A DNA stretch of 64,000 bases from Forficula auricularia (GCA_024734495.1 JALMQS010000187.1:14093173-14157172); one strand, 5' to 3'; shown: positions 32,815 to 45,451, counted from the stretch's first letter. Translations and numbers: made by a program. Notes: generated by a model from the sequence alone, not told the origin.

Positions 32815-33425
32815 TATAGGTGTGAACACCTGTTTCTCCAACATATTACAATCAGTCATCAGGGTCATAACTCTCTTTCCATCGTTTTTTTGGTCTTCCA
32901 CGGCTTCTGATCCCCTCGGGACTGTTTTTTGACAAAATTTTCGGGAGACGGTCGTCTTGCATTCTGTCTACATGGGCAGCCCAGCATCTTCTTCTTACGT
33001 GAACCCAATCGACTATGTCCTGAAGACCGCTTATTTGCCTAAGGTGTTCGCTCCAGATTTTGTCATGTAGGGTCTTCGAATGGAGGCTCTTACAACTCTC
33101 ATCTCAGTTGTCCGGAGAAGCTGCTTTGTAACGGATGTGTCTGCCCTGGACTCAGTCCCATATGTTATTATCGGACGAACACAGGTCTTAAATATATATC
33201 CTAATTTTACTTTCGGCAGACATAAACTTATTTTTCCAGACTAGATTGGATAGATAGCCCGAAATTTTTGCGAAGTTACTTCTTCCTTAAGGTTTCGTCT
33301 GCTAGAAATCTGAACTCCCAGATAGTTAAAGCTTGGGACTTGTTCTATTGGACTGTTGTTGATGACTAAGTTACACCTAAGGGGAACTTTTGCAATCGCT
33401 TTTGTAAATAATTCAATTTTCTACA
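32815..33425 (-). pseudogene. RTE-type LINE reverse transcriptase, C-terminal relic
   Basis: Minus-strand translation gives VPSFNYLGVQISSRRNLKEE, CVRPIITYGTESRADTS, QLLRTTEMRVVRASIRRPYM and RCWAAHVDRMQD-like text in shifting frames. The order NYLGV / CVRPI.TY..E.R / TTEMR..R / WV..RRR.W..HV.RM is that of the C-terminal half of insect RTE-like LINE proteins. Frameshifts and stops are frequent. No 3' repeat tail was identified. Confidence 0.7.
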
Positions 33426-33429
33426 AAAG

Positions 33430-34785
33430 TATCTTAAGCGTGAAACCTGAAGTTACGTACGAGTATGAAGAATATATTGCCTTATAGGCCATAAGTTGAG
33501 GCCATATGAATGAATCAAAATATCACAAAACAAATACTTATGTTTTTATTAGGATGTTTTTGCTTCTCTCTTATTAGTTTCTTATACGCTGAAAGTATGT
33601 ACTTTGGAATTATTAGTCAACGAGATTTACTATAAAAGTAATTCAAAAAGCTTGAGGCTGTATTGTAGTAAAACGAAGCCATAAAATAAGTGGTAATTAA
33701 TTACAGAATTTCTCCTTAATCAAATAACAAACATATTCGAGGAGTGCAATAGGTCTTTACCTCAAAATCCAATTTTGTTTTCTTTTAATGCAATCGAATG
33801 CAAAAAGGTGCTCACCAGGAAGATGCGGCCTCTATAAATCTCGAAAGATGCAGCCATGACTTCAAGGAACTAGAACTCTGCCCGGCCTCCGTCTTTCTCA
33901 CAACTTATAATCTTCAAACCTTCAAGAACCGGTTGCAAACTAGATAAATTTCTCCTTCTTTTCTGTAATATAAGGGTCTTTCGGGATCGATAGAAGCGGC
34001 ATCTTCTTGCATTCGATCGGATTAAAAAAAAAAAATATTTAAAAATCTCAATCCCAAAAAGTTTACACAAAAACGAAAATTAAGTTCACGATTAGGAGAA
34101 CAAATAATATTATAGCTACAATTTTTTTTTTTTTACTAGAGTTCATTTAGTCATTTTCTATGTTAATTATCTATATTATGTTAGTGTGTGCTAGGCCAAG
34201 TTCTGAATTATAGTCATATCTTAAAACACGGGCCCCTCTGCTTAATAACCAGAAAAGTTAACATGCTTGGGCAGTCCTATGAATAAAAGCAAATAAACTT
34301 TATAGATTTTTACTTTTGGCATATTTATGTTTAAAATTATATGAAAATGAGAAATTTTGATTATCATCTATGAATAAATAAGGTTTGAGATTAAATAAAT
34401 ATTGAACTTACTGCTAAATAATTTAAAGTCTTTAATATTTCATTGAATTATAAATCTAAAAAAAATGTTTCAATTTAATTAAATCAAATTTTCTCATTTA
34501 ACTAATATAGAATATGAATATTGCTTCTGTGCTTAACTTAAGCTAATATTCATTTCATATCTATTGTATTTATTTGAAGTAAACCCTTTTGTTATTTTTA
34601 ATTTATTCGTGACTTTTTTGACTATTCATTCCGGGTGCCGTAACTAGCCCTTTATGCCCCCGGTGCGAGCTTCTATAATTGCGCCTTTGATAAAAAAGTA
34701 GGTATTTGTCAGCATTTTGAATAAGTAAAAAAACGGTTATTCGAAAATATGGCAAAATGGCAAAAGGGTTTAATTTTTCCTCATC
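33430..34785. other. AT-rich, no feature recognised
   Basis: No gene. GATGCGGCCTCTATAAATCT near 33823 resembles GTGCAGCCTCTAAAGACCT near 32427, so a small old repeat may be present. Confidence 0.4.
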
Positions 34786-34930
34786 ACATATTCAATTAAA
34801 TCTATTGAAATTGCATATCTATGAAATAATTTCTTTTATTGAATGTAATGGAAGGCAGCCCAGTGGTAGTGGGGAAGAAAAATTAACACATATCAAATAA
34901 GGTGTAATTTATTGGAATCCTTCCTTCTTT

Positions 34931-34985
34931 CCTTTCAAACCGACGTTTCGGAGGATTTTTCCCTCTTTCTTCAGGGTTTCAAAGG
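34931..34985 (-). ncRNA. Type I hammerhead ribozyme, left arm
   Basis: The minus strand reads stem I CCTTTGAAACC, core CTGAAGA, a GAGG/CCTC-like stem II that is weaker than in the right arm, then GAAA, CG, TC, and stem I GGTTTGAAAGG. Position 7 of the core tolerates any base, so CTGAAGA is a valid CUGANGA. Stem II irregularity lowers the chance of activity. Confidence 0.6.
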
Positions 34986-35045
34986 GTCAATGAATGAAAC
35001 AAATAAAATGTTTCCTTCTTCTTCTTTATTGTTTTATTCATTAAC

Positions 35046-35099
35046 CCTTTGAAACCCTGAAGAAGGAGTGAAAATCCTCCGAAACGTCGGTTTGAAAGG
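35046..35099 (+). ncRNA. Type I hammerhead ribozyme, right arm
   Basis: Stem I pairs CCTTTGAAACC (35046-35056) with GGTTTGAAAGG (35089-35099), 10 of 11 positions. Core CTGAAGA is at 35057-35063, one unpaired A, stem II GGAG/CTCC, GAAA at 35081-35084, a 2-nt self-complementary stem III CG, then TC with the predicted cut after 35088. A two-base palindromic stem III is the dimer-type layout known from PLE hammerheads. All invariant bases are present. Confidence 0.75.
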
Positions 35100-35400
35100 A
35101 AAGAAGGAAGGATTCCAATAAATTACACCTTATTTGATATGTGTTAATTTTTTCTTTCCCACTACCTCTGGGCTGCCTTCCATTACATTCAATTAAAATT
35201 TCTACCAGTCAGTCTCTCTCCAGAGAAAATTTCGTTGCAAAAAAACTTTCTTTTATCTTTAAAATATTAAAAACAATTGATTAATAATAATTATATTCAA
35301 TTTTGAACGAAATTTATTGATTAGTTTTGAAGAAAATGGCAAAAAGCTAGAAACCCGTAACAAATGACTCGCTGATGACGAGTGACTTGAGAGCATGAGA

Positions 35401-35779
35401 TTTTAGAAAATATGAAATTAATAGATATTATAAAACAATTAATTATTAATAATTTAATATAATTTTGAACGAAATCGATTCAGTACTTTTTGAGAAAATG
35501 GTCAAAAACCAGCTGAACCGTCAAAGAACAACGTTTTTGTTTTGTTTTTTGAAGAACGAGATTCCTTTGAGAAAAGTTTAAAAGGTTATATGAAACGAAA
35601 CATTGACTTGTGATATGGAGGTGAATTTTAAAATATTTCTAAAACGGCCTTTCATAGACGGTATTTGGAGTTTTTGACGATTTTCTCAAAAAAAGTACTG
35701 AATCGATTTCTTTCAAAATTGAATTAATTTATTAATAATTAATTGTTTTATAATATCTATTAATTTCATATTTTTTAAA
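35401..35779. mobile_element. Foldback repeat F4, about 380 bp
   Basis: TATGAAATTAATAGATATTA and CGATTCAGTACTTTTTGAGA on the left answer TCTCAAAAAAAGTACTGAATCG-type sequence and TAATATCTATTAATTTCATA on the right. Arms are about 110 bp around a spacer of about 150 bp. Confidence 0.7.
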
Positions 35780-36348
35780 AAAAATTCAAAGGAGCTATTA
35801 CCGTTTTTTTCAAATTGAATTTGAAATAAACTACCCTTTAAAATCCAAATATCTCAATAATTATTTGAAATAAAAGATAAATGAAATAACACACAGGTAT
35901 GAAATTTCAATAGATTTAAAAATAAAATATCTAATAAGAAAAAAATAAAACTCTTGACCATTTCTAGTTGATTCGCTCCCGGAGAGAAGAAATTTAATCT
36001 TTTCATACAATTTCTTTTAAACTACAAAATTCTTAAACAAAATGCTATTTTCTTATATTATAGACTTACTGTGAACCTCAAGATAGATTAAATCGATAAA
36101 ATAAGATCGATTTCTTTCTCATTTATAATAATTTTGGTCTGTTATATCGAGAGGATGTGCGCCTTCAGAGACACAAATTTGTTATTGATACATCAAGTTC
36201 TCTACACTCTACAACATTGGAATATCTTTTAACATATTAAAATTTAATATATTAAAAATAATGTAATATATTAAATTATTAAAATTAATAAATAAAATAA
36301 TTAATAATACGATTGTCTAAAGGCTATTGTTCATGAATATATGTACAG

Positions 36349-36585
36349 TGGCCAGGATTTTGTTCTGAGGGGGGAGGGGACTAACACACACACATATTTA
36401 TATATGTAATTAATTTACGATGTATTACCTACCTTTTCGGACATAGTATTTCGAAGATATATTTTATCAAATATTTGTTTCAATTGTTTGTTTTTTTCAT
36501 TTTTACTTTTACTTATTTTTTTTTCCTGGGTGGGGGCTTTAGCCACATAGCCTACCTCCCCCTCCCCTTGGTTGAGCCACTGCAT
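36349..36585. mobile_element. Possible hAT MITE
   Basis: Begins CAGTGGCCAGGATTTTG and ends GGTTGAGCCACTG, with G-rich and C-rich subterminal runs like other hAT MITEs. The 8-bp flanks do not match, so the call is weak. Confidence 0.4.
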
Positions 36586-36589
36586 GTCG

Positions 36590-38305
36590 GCGTCAGGCGA
36601 TTTTGATATTGGCGAACTTTTTATGGGGTCATAAATAAAAAATATGTTTTGTCATGAAATATGCAAGCAACACTATACATATCTCATTAAGAAGAATAGG
36701 TCTACTTTTTTTTAATTTAATTCACTTTATAAGCCCTAAAGTACCCAACTTTATCTGCAGGTGTCAGACTGTGTAATGTCGAAAACTCTATGTATGTCAT
36801 TTCGACCAGATATTTTTGTAGAAAAAATTAATTTTTTAATGATAAGGCGATGTTACAGTCCATTTCTTCTTCACTATACAGACACAAATACTAGAAAAAG
36901 ACGATAGGGTGAATCAGGAGTATAAGATTGATTCTAATTAACCCATAGATTGCGACTACTAGATAAATAGCTTTAATACCTTTAATGGATCCACACCAGA
37001 GAGTGGGCGATTGCTGGTGTAGGGTACTTCTCTGCCAAAGAAGCCCATCAATGTTTAATCTTTACAGCACTTATTAGAAAGAAAAAGCATAATTAAAATT
37101 GTATGTCTATAATTAAATTTAAGGGTTCATGAGATGGCAAATTCAAAAACATCCAATTTTCATTTTTAGATTAATTGAAATTATTGTTTTTTACTACTAA
37201 TTTCTGAGTAAATAGAAAAATCGCTATTTTTGGGCTTTAGACGAGACCTCATTAAATTTTTGGGAAAATCGTCAGTTCCTAAATTCAACCTGGTTGAATA
37301 CTACAATTTATGGCTTTTGGTTGCGACCATGAGTTCCATAGACCCATAGATGACCCTTTGAATTCGCGCTTGGTGTGAGATCGATTACAATACTTTACAA
37401 ACTAAACTATGAATAGAGTAAAAAAAAAAATGAAAAATATAAAATTGTCTTGTAATAAAAGGACAAGATTGTAAATTCTTTTTTTAATATTAGGATTACA
37501 TTATATTTATATATTGGTAAAAAATTATTTGTATTTTAGGGTTGGGATCATAAGTAAAATTGTCTCTATTAGTTTCATGAAAAGTTCTTCAACATAAATA
37601 TCCGTCTGTTTGTCTGAGATCATTATAGCAGAAAAAAATATGACTGGTGTACAACTATAATAAATAATTAAATAATATTTTTTTAATGTAAAACTTAATT
37701 TGATCTAGCATAGTTAACAGCTTGAAAAACGAGAGTTTTTGGTGATTTTTCCACTGGGTGAACAAATAAACTCAAATTTTGCTATCAGCTGGCCTGTCGG
37801 CTAGTTTTAAATAATGTAATAAGTATTCAAATTTTAAAGTAATAGAGAGACTTGAAACTTCCTCTTACCTACTAGCTCTGCATATAATTGTTTTAAAATG
37901 CAATCTCATATTCTAGGAAATGGAATAAATTTAAATCTTAAATTTAAAAAAAAAAAGTGAGTTTATGCATTATTTTACATTCTAAAGAAATAATAAACTA
38001 TCTATCTAATAATAATTTCTTGAATAGATATGTGCTAATTTCTGAAATTTTATTCTGGCAAGTGTATTGTATATATTCAATTTAAATTAATAAATGTTTT
38101 CACAAGAAAGTTTCATTTGATAAATTTACCGAAATCATATAATAAACTTGTCATCCTTTGCCCATGTACCTATGTATTTTTACATTGAAAATAAGCCCGG
38201 AAATGGATCCCTATAATAAATAGTCAAAAAAACATTATTGTATCTATTTATTTCTAAAAATGATATATTCTTAGCTGGCAAACGACAACCATCACTTTGG
38301 TTCCC
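36590..38305. other. AT-rich, no feature recognised
   Basis: No gene or clear repeat. Confidence 0.45.
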
Positions 38306-38312
38306 GCAGCTA

Positions 38313-39897
38313 CGAGTCCCGTCCCATCTCAATTGGCCCACCAATATTTTTTTCTTTTTAAATAAAATTATGCTAATTCACGGTAAATTTAATTTAAATA
38401 TTTATTTTTATTATCATTTGGAACAACATTTTATTGTAGCATTCAACTTAAAATTAAATATTTTTTAAATGTTAAAAACAAGGAAAACATACAAAATCCA
38501 AAACATTTACCACTGTGTGACGTCGCCTTTATTTTTAATTACGGCTTGAATTCTTTTGGGCAACGTACTTATTAAGTTTTGACACTCATCTTTAGTGGAA
38601 GTATCCCAAATATTTTGAAGTTTGTGTTTTAATTCGACTACGTTTCTAGCTGGTTGTATTCGTAATAGCTTTTTCATTGTGTGCCAAAGAGTTTCTATTG
38701 GTGACAAGTCGGGACTGTTTGCCACCCACTCCAAAAAGTGGAACATTATGATCAGAAAGCCATTTTAAAGATTTTCTTGATGTATGGCAGGCCGCCCCGT
38801 CTTGTTGGAACACAACATTATTATTCTGCAATGCATCTGCCATTGTTGGAAGTAACGATTTTTTTAAAATCTCTAAATATTTATTGGCGTTTAAAATTCC
38901 ATCAATGAAGTGAAGTTTTCCAACACCTCTAGCAGACATTGAACCCCATACCATAACTGAAGTAGGAAATTTTACTTTCTTTTTTAAACAATCTGAATTG
39001 AAAGCTTCATTTTTCTGACGAATAACTCTTCTTCGATTGTCCCCAACACAAACTTTAAAACGAGACTCATCACTCCAATGGACACTATTCCATTCATCAC
39101 TCGTCCAATTAATGTGACTTTTAGCCCATTTAAGCCGGTTTTTCTTTTGTTTTAATGTCAAGAGTGGCTTTTCTTTCGCCTAAAAAAAATTAGTAAAATT
39201 ACAAAAAAAAAAAATTGGAATAAGTTGCAATAAAATTACCTTGTAAGTTTTAAAACCTAACTTAAGGGCTTCTCTATGGCACGTGGATCTTGAAACACTT
39301 CGCCCCACAGCATCGCTCCAAAGAACAGATAATTCGATACGCCTGCTTTTTTTAATAATTTTCTTCAATGCCCGTCTATCAGCATCTGATATTTTGGATT
39401 TCGACGTATACCGAGGTTTTGTAGAAATTGTACCCGTTGTTTTATAAACTCGAATAATATTTCTGACAGTAAACTTTGATAAATTAACTTGATCGCCAAT
39501 TTCCGCGTTTGATTTTCCCTTTTAAATAAATTGGTAATAATTGAACGAATTTTTTCATCAACAACCTTTCCACGAGTCATTTTTACTAATAATAAACAAA
39601 AACAAACTTTCTTTTGTTGGAAAAAGGCAAAGCCTACTTGATTATTTCACATATTCAAAGATTCTTAAAAAAAAAAATCGTGAAAAGCAAAGAACTATTT
39701 TTTATATAAAAATATGTTTTTAACAATTAAAAAATAATTTTAAGTTAAATGTTACAATAAAATGTATTAAATTGTTTAAAATGTTGTTCCAAATGATAAT
39801 AAAAATAAATATTTAAATTAAATTTACCGTGAATTAGCATAATTTTATTTAAAAAGAAAAAATATTGGTGGGTCATTTGAGATGGGACGGGGGCTAG
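38313..39897 (-). mobile_element. Minos-like Tc1 transposon, 1.6 kb, complete ends
   Basis: Flanked by TA (38311-38312 and 39898-39899). Ends read CGAGTCCCGTCCCATCTCAA and, inverted, CTAGCCCCCGTCCCATCTCA. The opening CGAG.CCC matches the Minos terminus as I recall it. Terminal inverted repeats are long, about 170-200 bp (38313-38480 and 39700-39897), with a 19-bp indel between them. Long repeats, size and the intron-bearing transposase all fit the Minos branch of the Tc1 family. Confidence 0.88.
38507..39580 (-). pseudogene. Minos-like Tc1 transposase, frameshifted
   Basis: Would cut and paste the element at TA sites. Starts MTRGKVVDEKIRS at 39580 with the helix-turn-helix region, and ends KGDVTQW at 38507-38510. 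A 60-nt intron (39239-39180 on the minus strand, GTAATTTT...TTTTTAG, phase 0) separates FKTYK from AKEKPLLTLKQKK, the same style and place as the 60-nt Minos intron. Catalytic residues are visible: D in HWSDESRF, D in FQQDGAACH, E in NSPDLSPIE, with 34 residues between the last two once the frame is followed (DD34E). Two lesions break it: an A-run near 39520 (shift of two) and one base near 38735. Length without lesions would be about 336 residues, close to Minos. Confidence 0.85.
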
Positions 39898-40587
39898 TAT
39901 ATACCCCAAATTATATAAAGAATGGAAAATATTTTTTTTATATAATAGTACTTAACTTTCTATATAATACCACTGTTTGTGCTTCTCTTTTTCTCTTTCA
40001 ACAAATTTGATTATATATGTTAATTATGTTAATCTAGAAAATTTAAAGAGCTTTATTTTCAATATTGCATTAACAATTTTAATTATTTTAATTAAATTAT
40101 CTGATGAGACTTTATCTGTGTCATTTAATGTTAAACGGTTTGGATGAGATAATATTATCATTTACAAATCAATAAATCGAGCACTCAAAGTATGAAGAGC
40201 AAGTAAAAAATAAATCAAAAACACAGATAAGAATTAATTAAAAATCCATGCTCAATAAAGTAGCTTTAAAAAAATTATAAATAAATTGGATAGAAATTGA
40301 AATCTTTTTCCAGAATCGGGAATTTTAGATATTTGGGAAATTTTATTTGGGGGTCGGTTTGATCTAAAAAGCAGAAAGTCTGTACTGGGTGTAGCTTATT
40401 TATTTATCTCTTCTTCAATGTCGTAATCCTCTTTACAGAGGAGTTGTGACCATTATTTATTTATATAAAGCCTAAAATCGAGTCCGATCTTTATTTTTGA
40501 AATACAAACATTTTTACACCATTAAATTAGGTTGGAGTTGGTGGTGTTTCACAAGGAGAAAAATTAAAATACAAAGATTTTTTTAGT

Positions 40588-40632
40588 TTACTCTATATAT
40601 TTCGAGCTCTTAACTCATCGTCAGGAGAACAT
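40588..40632 (-). ncRNA. Type I hammerhead ribozyme, isolated
   Basis: The minus strand reads CTC, core CTGACGA (40624-40618), one unpaired T, stem II GAGTT/AGCTC region closed as GAG/CTC (up to five pairs with a G:U), GAAA (40603-40600), a 4-nt palindromic stem III TATA, TA with the predicted cut after it, then GAG pairing with CTC in stem I. All invariant bases are present. Stem I beyond three pairs is weak. Arms and target duplication of the carrier were not found. Confidence 0.6.
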
Positions 40633-40834
40633 TGACTGAAGATAACATAAAATAATGAACAGAATTTATTTTAATATGATGGACAGTTATTTATGAATTA
40701 GTGTAAATATGAAAGAATTATCAGGGGATGGGATGGCCTTAGAGCCGAAAGAAAATTTGATTTTTACACCAGTTCGAACTTCTTACATCCTTTCATTTTT
40801 AAGTTGTCTCAAATTCTTGCCTTTTTTTTTACTA

Positions 40835-41165
40835 TTATATAAATTAATAGCTGGGAAGCCCGCCTTCCGAACCACACGAACCCGGGTGGAGGAATTTGTG
40901 GACCTCCACCCATTCTGCTTGGTTGGCTGTTGAGGTTCTAGTTCCTTAGGGGTCCACAGATTGTGTTTACAAATTTTGGTTGAGTCTGGTCAAAAGGCTG
41001 GGAATTTTAGTTTTTCGACCTCCCTCCCCAATTTTGGGTGGTTAGTTTTTGCATTTCTAGTCTTCTGAGGGCCTACAGATTATGTAAACAAATTTTGGTT
41101 GAGTTTGGTTGAAGGAATAGAATTTTCCTCTCCCCCCTCTTTTGGATGGGTTTTTGAGGAATTTT
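40835..41165. repeat. Degenerate minisatellite related to 4515-4765
   Basis: Two to three diverged units with CCACAGATTGTGTTTACAAA / CTACAGATTATGTAAACAAA, TTTTGGTTGAGT.TGGT, and CCTCTCCCCCC-like runs, as at 4515-4765. Confidence 0.6.
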
Positions 41166-41532
41166 TTTTAACAAAAGTTGTCAGAAAATACATCCTCTAC
41201 AACTTTGCTTTTGATAGAATTTGCCGTAGAGTTAATAGTATAGGTGTTATTTTATAATTTTCATTATTGACCCCCCAAAACCCTCTTTTGGGTTAAAAAT
41301 ATTAAAATTATCTATAGCTTAAATTTTAAGATATAACACATCTGATCCAAATATAAAATTTATTAAGAATATCTCCAGCCATTTTTATTCCAAGTAGTAA
41401 GGAAATTGCGCTGACAGACATAAAGCAGACAGGAATTTTTTTTAAAGTGTTTTCTTTGATAATTGTGCTTGAAACGTATGCATCCAAAATTTGGGTCGAT
41501 TTGAAACAATGTACAGACAAAACCTTAATTTT

Positions 41533-41795
41533 ATATATTGTCGCCTTAGAGTGTAAACCTGCTAAATCCATTTTTTATCATATATGACATACGATATTAA
41601 TACCGTTCGAAAGAAAGAGATGCAGCATCGTCCAAGTAAAACTGCTATTTAAAATTAGGATCATAAATTGTAAAAAAAATGTGAAAAATAGTTTCTTTCC
41701 ATAACAACAATTTTAAATTTTGTTTGATTTTTGTCTGACCTGTGAAATTTCCTTTTTGTGAGTAGCAGGTTTACACTCTAAGTCGACGATATATA
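41533..41795. mobile_element. MITE M1, copy 1
   Basis: Left end TATATTGTCGCCTTAGAGTG then TAAACCTGCTAA; right end TTAGAG-type complement AGCAGGTTTACACTCTAAG then TCGACGATATA. Terminal repeats are about 30 bp. The interior (GATGCAGCATCGTCCAAGTA) matches the copy at 59250-59642. Confidence 0.75.
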
Positions 41796-41799
41796 GATT

Positions 41800-43905
41800 G
41801 TATGTGCAAATGTATGTAAATCTCTATTGGCAAAAAGCGAGTTGAATCCCAATATGAGAACTTCTAGAAATACTTTTTATTCATTTTTTTGAATTGTATA
41901 AATATATATGAACAATTAAATTTGCTTATTATAAATTAATTATGATAATATGTACCTACTCCCTAAAGGAATATTTGCACACAAAATGTGTGCTTATCCT
42001 ACTTTTCTAGCTATCTTTAGCAGCAAAATCAATATATTTTTGAAAAATAAAATAGATTCCGCATAAATAAAGTAAACGTCGTGACCCTTCAAATTAGTAC
42101 GAACTCTTGCTATTTAGTCTCTTGATTTGCTTGGTATCGCGAATCCATTCGATACCCAATCACATGTTAAAATCAAATTTAAAAAAAAATTGTATCAATA
42201 AAATTTTTTCACAACGACTTCTTTTGCGATCCGTTTGGAATTTATTTTTAACTTTTTACGCAGTTGTTCATCTAGTTCAGGATTAAGTTATAAATCCATT
42301 TTATCCTCAGAAATATTTCGAAATTTCATAATTTATTCTTATTTGATAGTCAAAATATTATAGATTATCATTTAATTATAATTTGTGATTAAGGTAAAAT
42401 TTGTTTAAAAAAAACAAAGAAACTAAATTTTTGAGAAGAAAAAAGTAATATATATTACTTATGTCTGATAAGATTTGCAAACAACCGAGCAAAGTTGAAA
42501 GTATTCGAATGAATTTTTGATTTAAAAATCAGCAAAAAAACGAAAAAAATTGAAAATTTCAAATGAAACGTAATGTTGACTTGTGGATTCCAACCTCAAA
42601 CAACAACCTATTTACTGTCCAAGTATTCTTGGCCAATTCCCCCCACACGTCCACTTTTGTTTACTACTATATGTTTCTTGATGATTTTATGTATGTCTAT
42701 TATTTTTATACTAAACAAATAATTTGTAAATAAAGCTTCTTCTGTAAACAATTTCAAAATGTTTACCGACACGCTTAGGTTGATATTCAAGTATATATTT
42801 GATTGACTAAATCAATCAAGTATGCTTCAGTAACGTGAAAATGAAAATTCATTATGAATCATAATGATACAAGGACAGTGAACGTGTTAAAATGATTTAC
42901 CTTGATAATAAAATATATTATTTATTTCGACTTATTTGATATATTATTCTTATTTTCATTTCATAGATTATTTATTATTATCTATTTTTAATTAATATAT
43001 TATATTTGTTTTATTTAATAAATAATGTGTATCTATAGCCTTAGAAAAATATAATGATTCTGTCTAGTCAAGCAAATATTTTAGTAATCTCTTTAAAGAA
43101 TTTACCGCCTTGGGTATCTAATGGTGACTTGAGAACATAAGGTCGTAGAAAGCAAGTTTTGGTTTCATATTTGTATTTCCAAAAAAAATAACTAATTATT
43201 ATATTTTGGACTTTCTATTGTAGTTTCAGTTGAATGTTTGTAGATAATCAGAATCCTTCTTTATATGAGGTGCTTTTTGAAACGGCTATAAATGAGTTAA
43301 AATTTGGCATACATTTTTAAATTAAATAAATTTTCAAATTTTTAGCTTAAATCGTTCATGTTGAAATTGCCACCAAAATGTTTTGCAAAAGCTTTAAATA
43401 TTATTTCTTCCAATTTATAGGGTAGCTATTACAAAAATGAATTGAAAAGATTTTGTTTAGCTGAGAATACGAAAATTCTTGAAAATTTCGGGAAAAAATT
43501 TTAATTACAATTTAAAGGTTTTTATAATGAATTTCACTGGTTCACTGATAAAAAAAAGTTTTAAATATGAAATTGTTTGCGGTTACAGATAAATATATTC
43601 AATATTTTAAAAGTCAATTAAACTTTACATATAACATTTGAAAAATTTTCATTTTATTTGGAATAGTTTATCCTAGACTCCGCTTTCAAATTAAGTTCAT
43701 AAAATAATTCAATATCAATAAATCTCTATATCTCTATTATTTATTAAATTTTTTTGACTTCAAATAAAGCCGCTTCGACGCCCACGGTGAAACAACAGTC
43801 CTATAGATTTTAGATAACAGGTGAATATGAAGATTCAAAAGGTCAAATTCTCGGTCTGGTTCTTTAATAAATTTCGCAATTTTTTTTTCTGAATAGCCAG
43901 TTGGC
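41800..43905. other. AT-rich, no feature recognised
   Basis: No gene. A 60-codon frame at 42608-42790 (-) and others are A/T-driven. Confidence 0.45.
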
Positions 43906-43909
43906 TCAA

Positions 43910-44089
43910 AAGAATAGCTATTTCGAAAAAATTAACGACCGCCAATTTTGAGCACTTTTCATGAATTTTATAAGAATTTTTCACCTTATAAAAATCCTAT
44001 CGAAAAAAAGATATACCTATAGTAAGAATTAAAAAAAAGAAAATATTCTAAAAGAAAGCTAATTATACAAAAATTGATCAGATTATTAT
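43910..44089 (+). repeat. Left flank of a tandem repeat broken by a hAT element
   Basis: AATTTTGAGCACTTTTCATGAATTTTATAAG and neighbouring blocks recur at 47255-47330, and AAAAATTGATCAGATTA recurs at 47427-47445. See 47180-47755 for the rest of the array. Confidence 0.65.
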
Positions 44090-45451
44090 CAGGGGTCTCC
44101 AAACTACGGCCAAGGGCTACATCAGGCCCGCGGACAGATTTTGTCCGGCCCGCGGAGAGCTAGCATACTTGAAAACTCCATTTAGAGAACATATTTTTTA
44201 TAGCAAATTAAATTTAGTTTACTGAAGTATTCTAATTTTATGTTGAATAATTATTAATATGACATCTACATTGATATGGTCATGGGCTAACTACTCATAA
44301 CATTGTTGTAGGCTTATTGTTATTGTTTTTGTGATAAGTTGAATAAAGAAACACAGAATTGTAATGAGTAAAGACATGTATAATATGCAGAAAATTTAAC
44401 TTCAGTATATAATAACTAACAAATTATTGAAATGAATCCAACTAACATTTTATACATTTTAAATAAAAACATAACTTATAACAAGCATAATGACATATGA
44501 AATACTAATGAGATTTATGTAAAAGAGTTTTTCCACTGACAATAGTTTGTAGTTGTGGACTAATTTTACTTGTACCAATTATTAAAAGAGATTTAAGATG
44601 CTCATCAGTTAATTTAGATCTGTAAACATTTTTTGTGTACTTCATTTTGGAGGTCTTCTCACACAAATAAGTAGTACCAAAAACAGAAAACAGCCCACGA
44701 GCAAATTTATGCAAATTATCAAATTGTGTCAGTGGAAGACTCTTATAAAATTCCAACAAAGATGAGTTTTGATATTTGTTTTTAATTATATCACTGCACT
44801 GTAGATCAATCATTTCCATTTGAAGTTCCGGGGCTAGGGTTTCAATGTCAGTATCAAAAGGATTCTGAAAAATCTTAATTTGATTCTCAATGGCATCAAA
44901 GTCCGAGAAACGAGTATCAAAATTTATTTTCAAAGCACTCAAAGTTTCGATTGCAAAATCGATAGGAAACTCAGTCTCAGTAGTGTGGCTGAATATTTCA
45001 CATGTTTTAAAATGTGAAAAACATTTACTTCGTAGTTGTGATTGAAACAGTATCAATTTCTTCCGGAATGATTTGATATTAGTGTATAAATCAGGAAGAT
45101 GCTGGTTTTCTCCTTGCAATCTCAAATTCAGTTCGTTCACATGTTTTGTCAAATCAACATAGAATGCTAACTTCCACAGCCATGCGTTGTTTTGTAATTC
45201 AGTAAGAGGGCGATGCTTTTCATTCAAAAAAATTTCGATCACTGCTCGAAGTTCAAAAAAGCGCTGAAGGACTTTCCCACAACTAAGCCAACGTACGGCA
45301 GTATGATAAGGTAAGTCATTTTCTCCAATCTCTTCAATAAATTGTCGGAATTGTCGGTGATTCAGCCCAAAAGATCTGATAAAATTAACAGTTGATATTG
45401 AAGGAGACAATAAAAGAGTGTGTCTTCTGCTGGAATTATAAATTTCATTTA

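Larger units (their letters stand above)
34801..35186 (+). mobile_element. PLE-type insert with two hammerheads (family H2)
   Basis: Candidate 11-bp target duplication ATTCAATTAAA at 34790-34800 and 35187-35197. Long inverted arms run from GAATGTAATGGAAGGCAGCC (34840) inward and from GGCTGCCTTCCATTACATTC (35171) inward, with a central spacer near 35000-35030. Extra sequence of about 38 bp on the left is the probable tail. Each arm holds a hammerhead. No protein is encoded. Confidence 0.7.

Noticed and set aside
32850..32875. CTGATGA on the minus strand
   Set aside because: Part of the LINE coding relic; no hammerhead stems.
32513..32932. 139-codon frame on the plus strand
   Set aside because: Runs antisense into the LINE relic; low-complexity F/L-rich end and no known motif.
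35360..35400. CTGATGA at 35367 as a hammerhead
   Set aside because: No GAAA at a workable distance and no stem II.
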